NCBI GenBank assembly: GCA_001311565.1
Contig: BBBM01000005.1
Span: 24,123-88,122, forward strand
Length of the DNA: 64,000 nucleotides
Source: Desulfothermus okinawensis JCM 13304
Lineage (GTDB): Bacteria > Desulfobacterota > Desulfovibrionia > Desulfovibrionales > Desulfothermaceae
Direction: 5' to 3'
Below, in pieces: positions 1-9,533 of the stretch. Made by a program: the position numbers and the translations under genes. How positions within the stretch are numbered: the stretch's first letter is position 1; each line of letters begins with the position of its first letter. Under the pieces are notes generated by a model, which was not told where the DNA came from, did no database searches, and worked only from the letters and a program-made list of their open reading frames with translations.

Positions 1-234
1 CAATGGCCATTTTAATCTCTCACCCATAACATAAGTAAAAAAATTTAGAAGGTTCAATGTTCAAGGTTTTAGGTCTTCTTCGCCCTTCTACCTTCATCCT
101 TCACCCTTCTACCTTTCACTAATCACTAATTACTTGATCCATAACCCAATCAATAAGTGGAGTTAGAGAAATAGGCATATTATTAATTTATTTTATAGGG
201 GCTGGATGGTCAAGGCATTTAAGAAGGCTTAGTA
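1..234. other. Intergenic, no gene seen
   Basis: Sequence downstream of fliI. It holds pyrimidine-rich, loosely repeated words (variants of CCTTCTACCTTCA and CTAATCACTAATTA) but no open frame with a credible start and no recognisable RNA. A fragment of the same kind of filler (GTTCAAGGTTCAA) recurs near 47160, so this may be a dispersed low-complexity spacer. No T-tailed hairpin ending the flagellar operon is obvious. Confidence 0.5.
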
Positions 235-1541
235 TCAATCCTGTACAATTAATTTAAGTCTTGAAAAAGAATCTTCAAGGGAGGATTTTTCTTCTACATC
301 CTGAACCAAAAAATCATTTATTTTATCAATTTTCTCAATTGCATAATCAATGTCTTTATTAGATCCTTTGGAGTATGCTCCAATATTTATCATATCCTCC
401 ACCCTTTGATATGTGGCCAGGGTGGACAATAGTTTATTTCCCAGTTTATACAACTCCTTATCTATTATCTGAGACCTCAACCTACTGATACTCTTTAACA
501 CATCAATTGCAGGATAATGCCCTTGATCTGCCAGTTCCCTTGTTAAGACAATGTGCCCATCTACTATTGAGCGAACAGCATCTGCTATTGGCTCTGTAAA
601 ATCATCTCCTTCCACTAAAACTGTATAAATCCCAGTTATGGTCCCTTTATCAGATGTGCCAGCCCTCTCAAGTAGCCTGGGTAGCTGGGAAAACACAGAA
701 GGAGTATATCCTTTGGTGGTAGGTGGTTCTCCAACTGAGAGCCCAACCTCCCTGGAGGCCATGGCAAAACGAGTTATAGAATCCATCATAAATAAAACAT
801 CCTTTGACATATCCCTGAAATATTCAGCTATGGTCTGGGCAGTATATACTGCTCTCATCCTCACCAGAGGTGATAAGTCTGATGTGGCAACCACTACTAC
901 TGATTTTTTTTAGTCCCTCTTCCCCCAAAGAATCCTCAATAAATTCATTCACTTCCCTTCCACGTTCCCCCACAAGACAGATAACATTTACATCGGCATT
1001 TGTGTATCTCGCAATCATACCTAGTAATGTGGACTTTCCCACGCCAGAACCTGCCATAATGGCAATTCTCTGGCCTTTTCCTATTGTAATAAGTCCGTTT
1101 ATGGCCCTTACCCCAACATCCAGGGGTGTATCTATGCGCCTTCTAGAAATTGGATTTAAGGGATCAGCATATAATGGGTATAAATTATCGACTTTTATCT
1201 TTCCCTTCCCATCCAGGGGATTTAAAAAAAAGAATCAACTACCCTTCCCAAGAGTCCATGACCTACTCCAATATATGGAGAAGTGTTGGAATTTTTTTAT
1301 ATATGATCCAGGTTTTATTCCCCTGAGTTCCCCATAGCATAAGGAGTACAGTGGAATTTCTAAAACCAACCACCTCTGCAGGAAAACTCTGACCATTTTC
1401 AATAATTACTTCACAGACTGACCCAATGGAGGTGTTTAGCCCCTTGCCTTCAATCACAAGACCAATAACTTTACTTATCTTTCCAAAGCTATCAGTAGTC
1501 TTAAGGGAGGAGATATTAGAAATAGCCTCTTTTATATTCAT
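235..1541 (-). CDS. fliI: FliI, flagellum-specific ATPase of the export apparatus
   Basis: F1-type ATPase that energises export of rod, hook and filament subunits at the cytoplasmic face of the flagellar base. The N-terminal part lies at 1541 to about 1330, the Walker A GSGVGKST and the box GERGREV near 1050-980, and the C-terminal catalytic part (SITRFAMASREVGL, GEPPTTKGY) at 894-235. These pieces sit in different frames. The best-resolved break is a T8 run near 905 where seven fit; others lie near 1215, 1295 and 1335. Stitched, the protein is about 435 residues, the family's normal size. It starts 4 nt after the fliH stop and is the last gene of the flgB-fliI operon. The frame breaks look like sequence error, because motifs on both sides are perfectly conserved. 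Confidence 0.93.
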
Positions 1542-1545
1542 AATA

Positions 1546-2253
1546 TTAACCGGTTATCTCAACATCCTGTAGAATCTTCTTCACCATATCATATCTCTTA
1601 TCAAAAGAATCTGTTACTTTGGCAACTCCTGTATCTAAAACAACTTCTCCAGCCTTTATATTGTCTCTTGTTAAAAGATGCCAATTTTTTTATATCAACA
1701 TATTTTCCTTTTAAAGGCTCTATTAACTCTTCCACCATGGGAAGATCTTCCTTAGACACATATACTTTTACTGTCTTTGACTCTTTTATTTCATTTAAAC
1801 ACGAATTAAGAAGCTCTTCTAAAATTTCCTTTCTGTGCTCCACATATGCAATACCTGTTATTTTATTAACAGATACAAAGATTAGATTCAAAATATCATC
1901 CATATGGGATTTTAGTATATTTTCTTTTTCCCTTTCTATGGAATTCAATATTGAGAGAAACTTATCTCTCATCTGCACTTTTAGACTATCAATCTCCTCT
2001 TTTGCCTTTTTCAGCCCTTCTCTATAACCTTCATCATAAGCTTGTTGTTTAATTTTTTTTGCATCATCTTGGGCATTCTTTATTATCTTAGATGCCTTAA
2101 AGGAAGCCTTTTGTTTAATTTTTTTCAAGGAATATTTTTTTCAGTATTTTCGTCCCACAGGTCTATCTCTTTGTGTTTTTTTGAAAATTCCACTTCATCT
2201 ATCACAAGACCAGTTTTGCCAATTATTATTCTCCCCTTAGATGAGGACATCAT
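1546..2253 (-). CDS. fliH: FliH, flagellar export ATPase regulator
   Basis: FliH binds FliI, restrains its ATPase and docks it to the export gate. The start is an ATG at 2253 or 2250 behind GGAGGAG, overlapping the fliG end by about 15 nt, which suggests translational coupling. The N-terminal segment (residues 1-42) ends in an A-rich run near 2133. A lysine/glutamate-rich coiled-coil middle follows (residues ~43-190). The C-terminal tail (AGEVVLDTGVAKVTDSFD) is in another frame after an A/T run near 1688 and ends with a stop at 1546. Restored length is about 235 residues, normal for FliH. Assignment rests on position between fliG and fliI, the coiled coil and the FliH-like C-terminus; the sequence itself diverges fast in this family. 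Confidence 0.85.
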
Positions 2254-3253
2254 CTCCTCCCTTGCCTGCCAGTACTATTCTACCTTCAGCTTCCAATTGT
2301 CTTACAATGCGCACAATATTCCTCTGGGCCTGTTCCACGTCTGATAGTCTCACAGGACCCATAATCTCCAGGTCTTCTTTTATCATTGTTGCTGCACGTT
2401 CAGATAGATTGGAGAAGAACTTCTCTTTTAGTTCATCAGAGGCTCCTTTTAGTGCCATTGTAAGATCTTCATTGGAAATCTCCTTTAATAGCTCTCTAAT
2501 GGAACGATCATCTAGGTTTTTAATGTCTTCAAAGACAAACATGAGTTCTCTGATTTCCTCGGCCATCTGAGGTGATTCAGTTTCTATCTCTGAAAGCACT
2601 TCCTCTTCTATGGAACGCTCTGTGGCGTTTAGTATCTCTGCCACTGCCTGAACTCCGCCAACTTTTTGACCTTCGCCACCCATTGCCTCCAATTGTTCCC
2701 TTAGCACAGAGTCAACTTCATAGAGCATCTCCAGGGGAACAGTTTCCAATTTTGCCAGTCTCAGCAGCACCTCTGGCCTGACCCCAGCAGGCAAATTTTT
2801 CAATACTTCTGCTGCTTGATGGGGAGGAAGATGACCAAGTATTAGTGCCAATGTCTGGGGATGTTCATTGGATAAAATCTGGGCCATTATACTAGGACTG
2901 TAGTTTTCCAGTCCCCTAAAAGGAGGTGGCTTGTAGTCATATTCCAATCTCTTCATTATGTCTTCAACACTTTCTCCGTCCAGGGCCTTAGATAAAATCC
3001 TTTTTGCTTGCGATGGACCTCCAACTAGCATCCTCTTGCCCGATAAAAAGGCCTCATTGAATTCTGATAACACCGCCTCCACTATTTCCTGGGGAACTGT
3101 TTCTAATTCAACCATTGCCCTTGAAACCTTTACGATCTCCTCCCTTTCAAGTTCTTTAAATATCTTTTGCACATATTCATCCCCTAGTGCTAAAAGGAGA
3201 ATTGCTGTCTTTTGAACCCCTGTTAGGTCTTTTGGATCCTTGATCTCTTCCAT
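2237..3253 (-). CDS. fliG: FliG, flagellar motor switch protein
   Basis: C-ring rotor protein that joins FliF to FliM/FliN and makes torque with the stator. Intact frame of 338 residues, the normal length. Visible landmarks are the N-terminal TGVQKTAILLLALG segment, the middle-domain EHPQTLALILGHL and the C-terminal charged torque helix region (MFVFEDIKNLDDRSI, then the motif KGASDELKEKFFSNLSERA). It has no A/T run longer than five, which probably explains why it escaped the frame breaks affecting its neighbours. It starts 6 nt after the fliF stop and overlaps the start of fliH. Confidence 0.98.
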   Translation of the reverse strand: MEEIKDPKDLTGVQKTAILLLALGDEYVQKIFKELEREEIVKVSRAMVELETVPQEIVEAVLSEFNEAFLSGKRMLVGGPSQAKRILSKALDGESVEDIMKRLEYDYKPPPFRGLENYSPSIMAQILSNEHPQTLALILGHLPPHQAAEVLKNLPAGVRPEVLLRLAKLETVPLEMLYEVDSVLREQLEAMGGEGQKVGGVQAVAEILNATERSIEEEVLSEIETESPQMAEEIRELMFVFEDIKNLDDRSIRELLKEISNEDLTMALKGASDELKEKFFSNLSERAATMIKEDLEIMGPVRLSDVEQAQRNIVRIVRQLEAEGRIVLAGKGGDDVLI

Positions 3254-3259
3254 ATCTAT

Positions 3260-4850
3260 CTATCTCCTCACCTCATCGCGCATCCAATTCTTTATTATAA
3301 AAACTGCCTCATCTGAGTGTTTATCCAATATAGTGGCAGCCTTTTGTTTTAGTTCATCAAAGGGCTTTTTGGCTTCCAATGCTGCTAGCTCTTCTTCTGT
3401 AAGCTGTGGCGTTTTTTTCCTCTTCTGCCTCAGGCAGCTCTTCTAATTCAGCAGTTTCTTCTTCTACCTTGGGTTTTATGATTGACAGGACAACAGGTCT
3501 TACTACAAGGAGGAGGAAAAGCAGAATCACTACACTATTTAAAATCGGAGTCAAAAACTTAGCAAGATAATCAAGTAACACCTGCCAAAAGCTTGGCCCA
3601 CCAATTTCCAGTGGAGTAAATTGCATGGATACTACCTCTACACTATCTCCTTTTGTTTATGCCTACTGCGTTTTTCACCAACTCCTTTATCTTATCCAAC
3701 TCTTCCTTAGGCCTTGGGACAAAAATCTTTTTCCCGTCTTTTCCTGTTTTATACAGGCCATCAACCAAAACTGCCACAGTCAAATGCGCAATCTGGCCTT
3801 TTGGTATGAATATCTTTCTTTCTTCCTTGTTTATCTCATAATTTATGGTCTGTTGTGACCTCTGGGATTCTTCACTGGTTGCGGTCCCGCCTCCAGTCTT
3901 TTGGTATTGAACACCGGCCTTTGAAGACTCGGCCTGGGTAACACCTTTTGAAGATTCTTTTACCTTTTGTTCACTGCGAACCACTGTTGTATCTGGATCA
4001 TAAGATTCTTTATAAATATTCTGCTCGCTTAAATCAAGGTCAACATTTACCTGGGCTATTACCTTTCCAGGACCAACAACAGGAAGAAGCAAATTCCTGA
4101 CCCTATTTGCCAAGGTCCTTTCTAAATTCAGTTTATATTCCATCTGAGTACTGGTTAAACCACTATTTTCTCCTGCAATGGATGGTCTATTTAATAGCTC
4201 ACCCCTTGAATCTATTAAGGTAATATTTTCTGGCTTCAGTCCAGACACTGCTGTTGACACAAGATTTACAATACTCTTTACCTGTTCTTTTGAGAGTTCC
4301 CGCCCCCTTTTTAATTGAACTAAAATAGATGCAGAGGCAGGAGATTGTTCTTCAACAAACAGAGACCTTGAAGGTAATACCAGGTGAACCCTACAACCTT
4401 GAATTTCAGGTATGGATAGAATGGTCCTCTCTAACTCTCCCTGAAGGGCCCTCTGATAATTTATCCGCTGTATAAAGTCTGTCTGTCCAAGGGAAGATTT
4501 TGCAAAGATCTCAAACCCCACAGTACCTTTGCTCAAAACCCCCTGGCCTGCTATTTCCAGTCTTAAATCATAGACCATATCTTTAGGGACTAAAATAGTG
4601 GAACCACCATCCTTTAACTTATATTTGACCTTCTTGTTTTTCAAAAATTCCACAACTGCTGCAGAATCCTCTTGCTTAAGATTGGAATACAAGACCCCAT
4701 ATTCTTCCCTATTTAAGAAATATAGTAGCATTATAAATACAATAGTGAGGGATATAACTACCCCAATTGCCAACACCCTTTGAGGGAGGGTCCCCTTTTC
4801 CCATAAGTCTTTTATTTTTTTTCACTCCAGCTAGTCAACAAATTCGCCAT
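3260..4850 (-). CDS. fliF: FliF, flagellar MS-ring protein
   Basis: Membrane ring that forms the base of the flagellar basal body and houses the export gate. The start ATG at 4850 gives MANLLTSW; a long A run near 4822 breaks the frame before the first membrane helix (VLAIGVVISLTIVFIMLLYF). The periplasmic ring-building part fills most of 4776-3643, including FEIFAKSSLGQTDF and QRALQGELERTI. At about 3650 the frame slips again where a lost G restores the family's RGDSVEVV. The second membrane helix (VVILLFLLLVVRPVV) and acidic C-terminus follow, with another break near 3418 before the FliG-binding tail, which ends WMRDEVRR. Stitched length is about 530 residues, typical for FliF. Confidence 0.95.
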
Positions 4851-5190
4851 CTATGTTGGCCTCCTATAAAAATTCAAACTATAAGGCATGTTTATAAGTT
4901 GCTTATATGCCTCTATAACCTTATTCCGTACAGCAGATGTGAGCTTAATTGCAACATCTGCCTTTTGCAGGGCAATCATCACCTCGTGGACATTTTCATT
5001 TTTACCAACAGCAAATTCTTCTATCATCTTGTCCTTTTCTAACTGTAATTCATTAACTTTTTTTCAGGGATTCTTCCACAGTACTCTTAAATGAATTAGA
5101 TGAACCAACATTCCTAGATCCCTGCTCAATTAAATCCTTATCCCTGAGATTGGATAAATAAGCGGCCTGGGCAATTGAATTTATTGCCAT
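4851..5190 (-). CDS. fliE: FliE, hook-basal body adaptor
   Basis: Small protein linking the MS ring and export gate to the proximal rod. Start MAINSIAQAAYL at 5190; the C-terminal half carries the family pattern VNELQLEKDKMIEEFAVG then VMIALQKADVAIKL and RNKVIEAYKQLINM. The two halves are joined across a T7 run near 5058 where six would keep the frame (SLKKVNELQ). Restored length is about 112 residues. The stop at 4851 abuts the fliF ATG at 4850. Short and in the right place between flgC and fliF, so the call is firm despite the break. Confidence 0.92.
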
Positions 5191-5214
5191 TTTAATCCCC
5201 CCTTAAAAATTTTG

Positions 5215-5658
5215 TTACCTGCCTATATCAAGGGCCCTATTTAACATGGTCTTAATGGAACTAATGGTGGAAAGATTTGCCTCATAACTTCTCAGGGAAG
5301 TAAGCATTTTGGCCATTTCCTCTACAGGATTTATATCTGGATACAACACATAACCATCCTTATCTGCATCTGGATGGTTTGGATCATAAACCTTTTTAAA
5401 AGATTTATTATCCTCTACGATCCTATTTACCTTAACCCCTTTAACTTCCCTTTCTATCCTTGATGCCATAAGATTATCAAAAGGCCATTTAATTGGGGCA
5501 GCTTGAAAAATTACAGTCTTCTTCTTATAAGGGCCTCCTTCAGGAGTCCTGGTGGTATTAATATTAGCAAGGTTCATGGAAATGACATTTAGATTGGTCC
5601 TCTGGGCGCTTAGCCCTGAAGCTGCAATATCTAATGCTGTCATGAAATTAAGTGACAT
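5215..5658 (-). CDS. flgC: FlgC, proximal rod protein
   Basis: Component of the flagellar proximal rod, exported through the type III apparatus. The intact 147-residue frame has the rod/hook-family N-terminus (ALDIAASGLSAQRTNLNVIS then NLANINTTRTPEGGPYKKK) and the conserved C-terminal amphipathic helix (NPVEEMAKMLTSLRSYEANL, then MLNRALDIGR). The ATG at 5658 shares its last base with the flgB stop region, so the two are coupled. Length is that expected for FlgC. Confidence 0.97.
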   Translation of the reverse strand: MSLNFMTALDIAASGLSAQRTNLNVISMNLANINTTRTPEGGPYKKKTVIFQAAPIKWPFDNLMASRIEREVKGVKVNRIVEDNKSFKKVYDPNHPDADKDGYVLYPDINPVEEMAKMLTSLRSYEANLSTISSIKTMLNRALDIGR

Positions 5659-6060
5659 TATTTACCTCCTTCTGATATTACCTGTTGGAGCATTTCAAAT
5701 TCTTTTCTCATTACGGTAGTAAGTGTATTGTAGGCAAGGACATTCTTGGCCTCAATTGCCATCTCTTTGTCTAAATTAACTGCATCTTCTCCTTCAACAA
5801 CCCTTATCTCCAATTCTTTGTAGAAATCTGGCTCAGCTGTTATATTATTGGGAAAGTGATTGGGATTTGATTTTGCCAATTGGGCTGTGTCTTTTAAATT
5901 TAACACCTCTTGGAGCTTTTCTTCAAACTTTATCCGCCTGGCTTTGTAATGGGGATTTTCTATGTTGGCCAAATTACTGGCGACAATATTTTGACGAATC
6001 AGCCTGAGATCCATTACTTTTTTTTATTAGATCAATGGGTTCTTCAAATAATCCCTTCAT
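5658..6060 (-). CDS. flgB: FlgB, proximal rod protein
   Basis: Most proximal rod subunit. The start is the ATG at 6060 (MKGLFEEPIDLI) behind GGAGAA. A T8 run at about 6018-6025, where seven fit the frame, separates this short N-terminus from the rest, which has the rod signature RQNIVASNLANIENPHYKARR and the C-terminal NTLTTVMRKEFEMLQQVI. Restored length is about 133 residues, normal for FlgB. First gene of the flgBC-fliEFGHI operon; a sigma-54-like promoter lies about 35 nt upstream of the start. Confidence 0.94.
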
Positions 6061-6093
6061 GATGTTCTCCTTTGAAGGAAGTTTTTATAAAAA

Positions 6094-6111
6094 ATGCAAC
6101 TTATATTCCAA
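6094..6111 (-). promoter_or_regulatory. Sigma-54-type -24/-12 promoter of the flgB operon
   Basis: On the minus strand the sequence reads TTGGAATATAAGTTGCAT. It has GG and GC dinucleotides exactly 10 nt apart (GG at 6109-6108, GC at 6097-6096) and the TTGCA form of the -12 element. This fits the RpoN consensus TGGCAC-N5-TTGCA except at the CAC part. It would start transcription near 6085 and give a leader of about 25 nt before the flgB ATG. Sigma-54 control of basal-body genes is well known in flagellated proteobacteria; the call here is from the motif and its position. Confidence 0.65.
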
Positions 6112-6157
6112 AAAATTAAGTGGTAAAAAAATTTATAGTTGCTAAGAAATAAATGAT

Positions 6158-6186
6158 TTGACAAAATAAAAGACCAATAAAAATTC
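6158..6186 (+). promoter_or_regulatory. Possible sigma-70 promoter of purH
   Basis: A perfect TTGACA (6158-6163) is followed after 17 nt by a weak AAAATT, about 20 nt before the purH ATG and behind AAGGAGAACATC. The -35 is strong and the -10 poor, and the leader would be very short. Divergent from the flgB promoter in the same 147-nt spacer. Confidence 0.3.
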
Positions 6187-6207
6187 TCAAACAAAAGGAG
6201 AACATCA

Positions 6208-6801
6208 TGGACCTTTTAAAAATTAAAAGGGCACTTATTAGCGTAACTGACAAATCTAATTTAGTGGAGTTTGCAAGTTTTTTTAATAAAGGGAGGAGTG
6301 GAAATTGTATCCACTGGAGGGACCAAAAAAAAATTGGAACAAGCAGGGCTTAAGATAACATCTGTTAGCGATGTTACAAAATTTCCTGAAATATTAAATG
6401 GGAGGGTAAAAACCCTTCATCCCCACATCCATGCTGGGGTGTTGGCAGATAAGGACAACAAGGAGCATATTGAAACATTGAATAACTTAAACATAAAACC
6501 CTTTGATTTAATATGTGTAAATTTATACAATTTTGAAGGTGCCCTAAAACAAGGGCTCAAGGACAAGGATTTAATTGAGCAGATAGATATTGGTGGTCCT
6601 ACCCTGCTTCGTGCGGCAGCCAAAAATTATCACAGCATAGCAGTTGTCCCTGATCCATCTTTTTATAAAGAGATAATCAAGGAATTAAAGGATAAAGACT
6701 TTTCTGTTTCACTATCTTTAAGAAGAAAAATGGCTGCCAGGACTTTTTGCATAACTGCCAACTACGACAAAATGATCTGTGAGACCCTGTCAGGACAATA
6801 A
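6208..6801 (+). CDS. purH: IMP cyclohydrolase (PurH N-terminal domain only)
   Basis: Catalyses ring closure of FAICAR to IMP, the last step of purine synthesis. The protein aligns with the N-terminal MGS-like IMPCH domain of PurH: KRALISVTDKSNLVEFA, STGGT, GRVKTLHPHIHAGVL, CVNLYNFEGAL, IDIGGPTLLRAAAKNY. It stops at about 198 residues, right where the AICAR formyltransferase domain would begin in the usual ~520-residue fusion. One frame slip is needed near 6280 (T7, six fit). The stop at 6801 is followed by non-coding sequence and then hflX, so the second domain is not simply in another frame; the formyltransferase must be encoded elsewhere. Good Shine-Dalgarno AAAGGAGAAC. Confidence 0.92.
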
Positions 6802-6846
6802 CCACGGGGGATTTTCCCCAAAAAAACATATTTAGGAGGTGGAACC

Positions 6847-8539
6847 ATAGGATTTAAAATTTATGGAAATGACACAGGACTTCCAAAAAGCTTAATAAAA
6901 AGACTGGAAAAGCTCTATCAAAGGAAATATCCACAGGACCTTCCCTACACAAAGGAACAGGCCTGGGAGCTTGCAGAACTCACCTTTGAGACCAAAAGAC
7001 AGATTGGTCTTTTGATTGACAGAAGGGGCTTAGTACTAAAGGTTATAGTTGGGGATAGTGATAAAATTGTAATACCAGAATTGGGAAGAATCAGGACAAA
7101 AACAGGAAGACTTAAAGGTATAAGGCTACTTCATACCCACAGGGGAAGGACCCCCCTCACCCAAGACGATTTAATGGACCTCATTTTTTTTGAAATTAGA
7201 CAGCATAGGTGTTTTAATGGTTGGGGAACATGGTGGCCCAGAAAAATTTCAGTGGGCCCATATAGTTCCAGCTAAAAAGGAAAACAAACCTTATTATTTG
7301 TCTCAAATCCTACCATGGGATACTGATAAAATTAATCTCAAGAGCACCATACAGGCAATAGAAGAAGAGCTCTCAAGAAACATAGCTAATGGAATTTCTT
7401 CAAAAAAAAGGGAAAGGGCCCTTTTGGTTAGTGTAGACACATCCCCCAAAGATATCCAGGAAAAATCCTTAAAAGAATTGTCTGAGCTGGCAAAAACAGC
7501 TGGTGTGGAGATTTGTGGACATCTAATACAACGTGTTAACTCCATTAATCCCCAGTATATTCTTGGTAAGGGAAAACTGGCTGAGCTTGAGGTATTATGT
7601 CTTCAAACAGATGCCAATGTATTAATATTTGATAGGGAACTAACCCCATCACAGATTAATAATCTGGCTAAATTAACTGACAGAAAGATAATAGACAGGA
7701 CTCAACTTATCCTGGACATCTTTGCACAACACGCAAAGAGCAAAGCCGGTAAATTTCAGGTGGAGCTGGCACAATTAGAATACACTTTACCCAGGTTGGT
7801 TGGTAAAAATAGGGCCATGAGCAGACTTACCGGTGGAATTGGAGGAAGAGGACCTGGGGAGACCAAACTTGAGATGGATAGGAGAAGGATCCGGGAGAAA
7901 AAGACCAAGTTAAAAAAAGGAACTGGAAAAAAATAAAGAGCCAAAGGGCCCACAAGAGGCTTAGGAGACAAAAGGCAGGGCTCCCAATTGTTTCTTTGGT
8001 TGGCTATACAAATGTTGGGAAGTCAACACTTTTAAATGTCCTTACCAAGAGTGACATATATACTGCTGATAAATTGTTTGCCACATTGGACCCAACATCT
8101 AGAAGGATTCGTTTTCCAAATGAACGGGAAGTCATCATAACAGATACTGTTGGATTTGTGCGGTACATGCCCCAAAAACTCAAAGAAGCATTCATGGCCA
8201 CCCTAGAAGAACTTCATATGGCAGATATAATTCTCCATGTAGCAGATGCATCCCATGAAAATGTTGAAGAGCAAATAATGGCTGTAAGAGAAATATTAAT
8301 GGAAATGAATTTAATAGATATTCCAGAAATACTTGTATTAAACAAAATAGACAAAATAGATTATGAGAAAAAAAGTAAGATTACAAAATATGTTCCCACA
8401 TGGCGTTTTTATCTCTGCCATTGAAAAAGAAAATCTGGACATGTTAGTTCAGACAATCCTGAGAACACTACCTACAAGGCAAAATTTTATAGACAATGAA
8501 TCAAAATATTGCGAAAAAGAGGATCATATATTGACATGA
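6847..8539 (+). CDS. hflX: HflX, ribosome-associated GTPase
   Basis: GTPase that binds the large subunit and splits stalled ribosomes. The N-terminal HflX domain is present (GLLIDRRGLVLKVIVGD, RLLHTHRGRTPLT), then the glycine-rich linker GGIGGRGPGETKLEMDRRRI and the G domain: G1 GYTNVGKSTL, G3 DTVGFV, G4 NKID. Breaks are at T8 near 7188 (seven fit), at two A7 runs near 7912 and 7928 (six fit) and near 8395. The stop TGA at 8537-8539 overlaps the next ATG. No ATG, GTG or TTG lies in frame at the 5' end; an AGGAGGT at 6834-6840 points to ATA at 6847, with a normal 6-nt spacer. Restored length is about 560 residues. Confidence 0.92.
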
Positions 8540-9038
8540 ACAAGTTAAATCCCTTAATATCCAAAATAAGGTCGTTGAAAGAATTTATGGAAATAAAAAA
8601 AAAGCTCTTTACAAAACAAACGTGTTGTATTCACCAATGGATGTTTTGACATATTGCATAGGGGGCACATTGAATACCTACAGCTTGCAAAAACATTTGG
8701 AGACATCCTGGTTGTGGGACTAAATAGTGATGATTCGGTTAAAAAAATTAAAGGGGGAAAACAGGCCCATTAACAGTGAAATGGATAGGGCAATTTGTCT
8801 AGCAGCTTTAGAATCTGTAAATTATGTTATCCTCTTCAATGAAGAAACCCCTTATGACCTTATAAAATGTATAAGGCCTCATGTATTAATAAAGGGTGGC
8901 GATTGGAAAGAAAGTGAAATTGTTGGGTACGACATTGTTACAACCTATGGTGGGAAAGTAATAAGCGCTCATTTTTTGTCGGGATATTCCACAAGCAAAA
9001 TTATACAACGTATAATTAATAGATATTGCAAGAATTAA
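8536..9038 (+). CDS. rfaE2: RfaE2/HldE-type heptose 1-phosphate adenylyltransferase
   Basis: Nucleotidyltransferase that makes ADP-D-glycero-beta-D-manno-heptose for LPS inner core. The C-terminal HldE domain alone is present: [19 protein letters not shown] with the HxGH active site, [53 protein letters not shown] and the tail [14 protein letters not shown]. About 166 residues, the right size for a stand-alone RfaE2. Breaks are in A-runs near 8600 and 8743. The start ATG overlaps the hflX stop (ATGA), so the two are coupled. The separate kinase (RfaE1) is not in the window. Confidence 0.9.
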
Positions 9039-9061
9039 AAATTGGTCAAAAAGGGGGATTT

Positions 9062-9517
9062 ATGGAAAAAAAAGAGATAAAAAGAATATTATGTGCAGTA
9101 GATTTTGCTGAATATTCAAAGGAATTAGTCAGTTATGCCGTAACACTACAGCAAGCCTTTGATGCAGACTTAGATATTATATACGTTGCTCCTACCCTAT
9201 CCCAATATGTAGGGTTTCAAATATCACCCAGCTCAATTGAAAATTTTGTGGGGGAGATAATTCAGGGCGCAGAAGAGACCATGGAAAAATTCATTAAAGA
9301 GAATTTTGCTGACAACCCTAAAGTTTCTGGGAAGGTAATAACTGGTTATGCTGCAGAAGAAATAATTAATTACTCAAAAGAAAATAATATAGATCTAATT
9401 GTTATGGGAACCCATGGGAGAAAGGGGATAGATAGGATTCTCTTTGGATCTGTAGCTGAAAAGGTAGTAAAAAGTTCAAATATTCCAGTATTAACTATTA
9501 GACCTAAAAATAAATAG
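9062..9517 (+). CDS. Universal stress protein, UspA family
   Basis: Single-domain Usp of about 150 residues. It starts KRILCAVDFAEYSKE and carries the ATP-binding signature GTHGRKGIDRILFGS followed by VAEKVVKSSNIPVLTI, so it belongs to the ATP-binding branch. The open frame begins upstream in the rfaE2 tail, but the ATG at 9062 follows AAAGGGGGATTT, a clear ribosome site, and matches the family start. Intact frame. Physiological role cannot be told from sequence; it sits between LPS and pilus genes without evident functional link. Confidence 0.93.
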   Translation: MEKKEIKRILCAVDFAEYSKELVSYAVTLQQAFDADLDIIYVAPTLSQYVGFQISPSSIENFVGEIIQGAEETMEKFIKENFADNPKVSGKVITGYAAEEIINYSKENNIDLIVMGTHGRKGIDRILFGSVAEKVVKSSNIPVLTIRPKNK

Positions 9518-9533
9518 TCTAGGGGCAAATTTC

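Noticed and set aside
638..913. Plus-strand frames opposite fliI, fliF, fliG and other minus-strand genes
   Set aside because: They mirror well-identified genes on the other strand, have no ribosome sites and show no family motifs.
6805..6830. Terminator after purH
   Set aside because: GGGGATTTTCCCC is a short hairpin followed by A residues on the plus strand, so it lacks the T tract for that direction.
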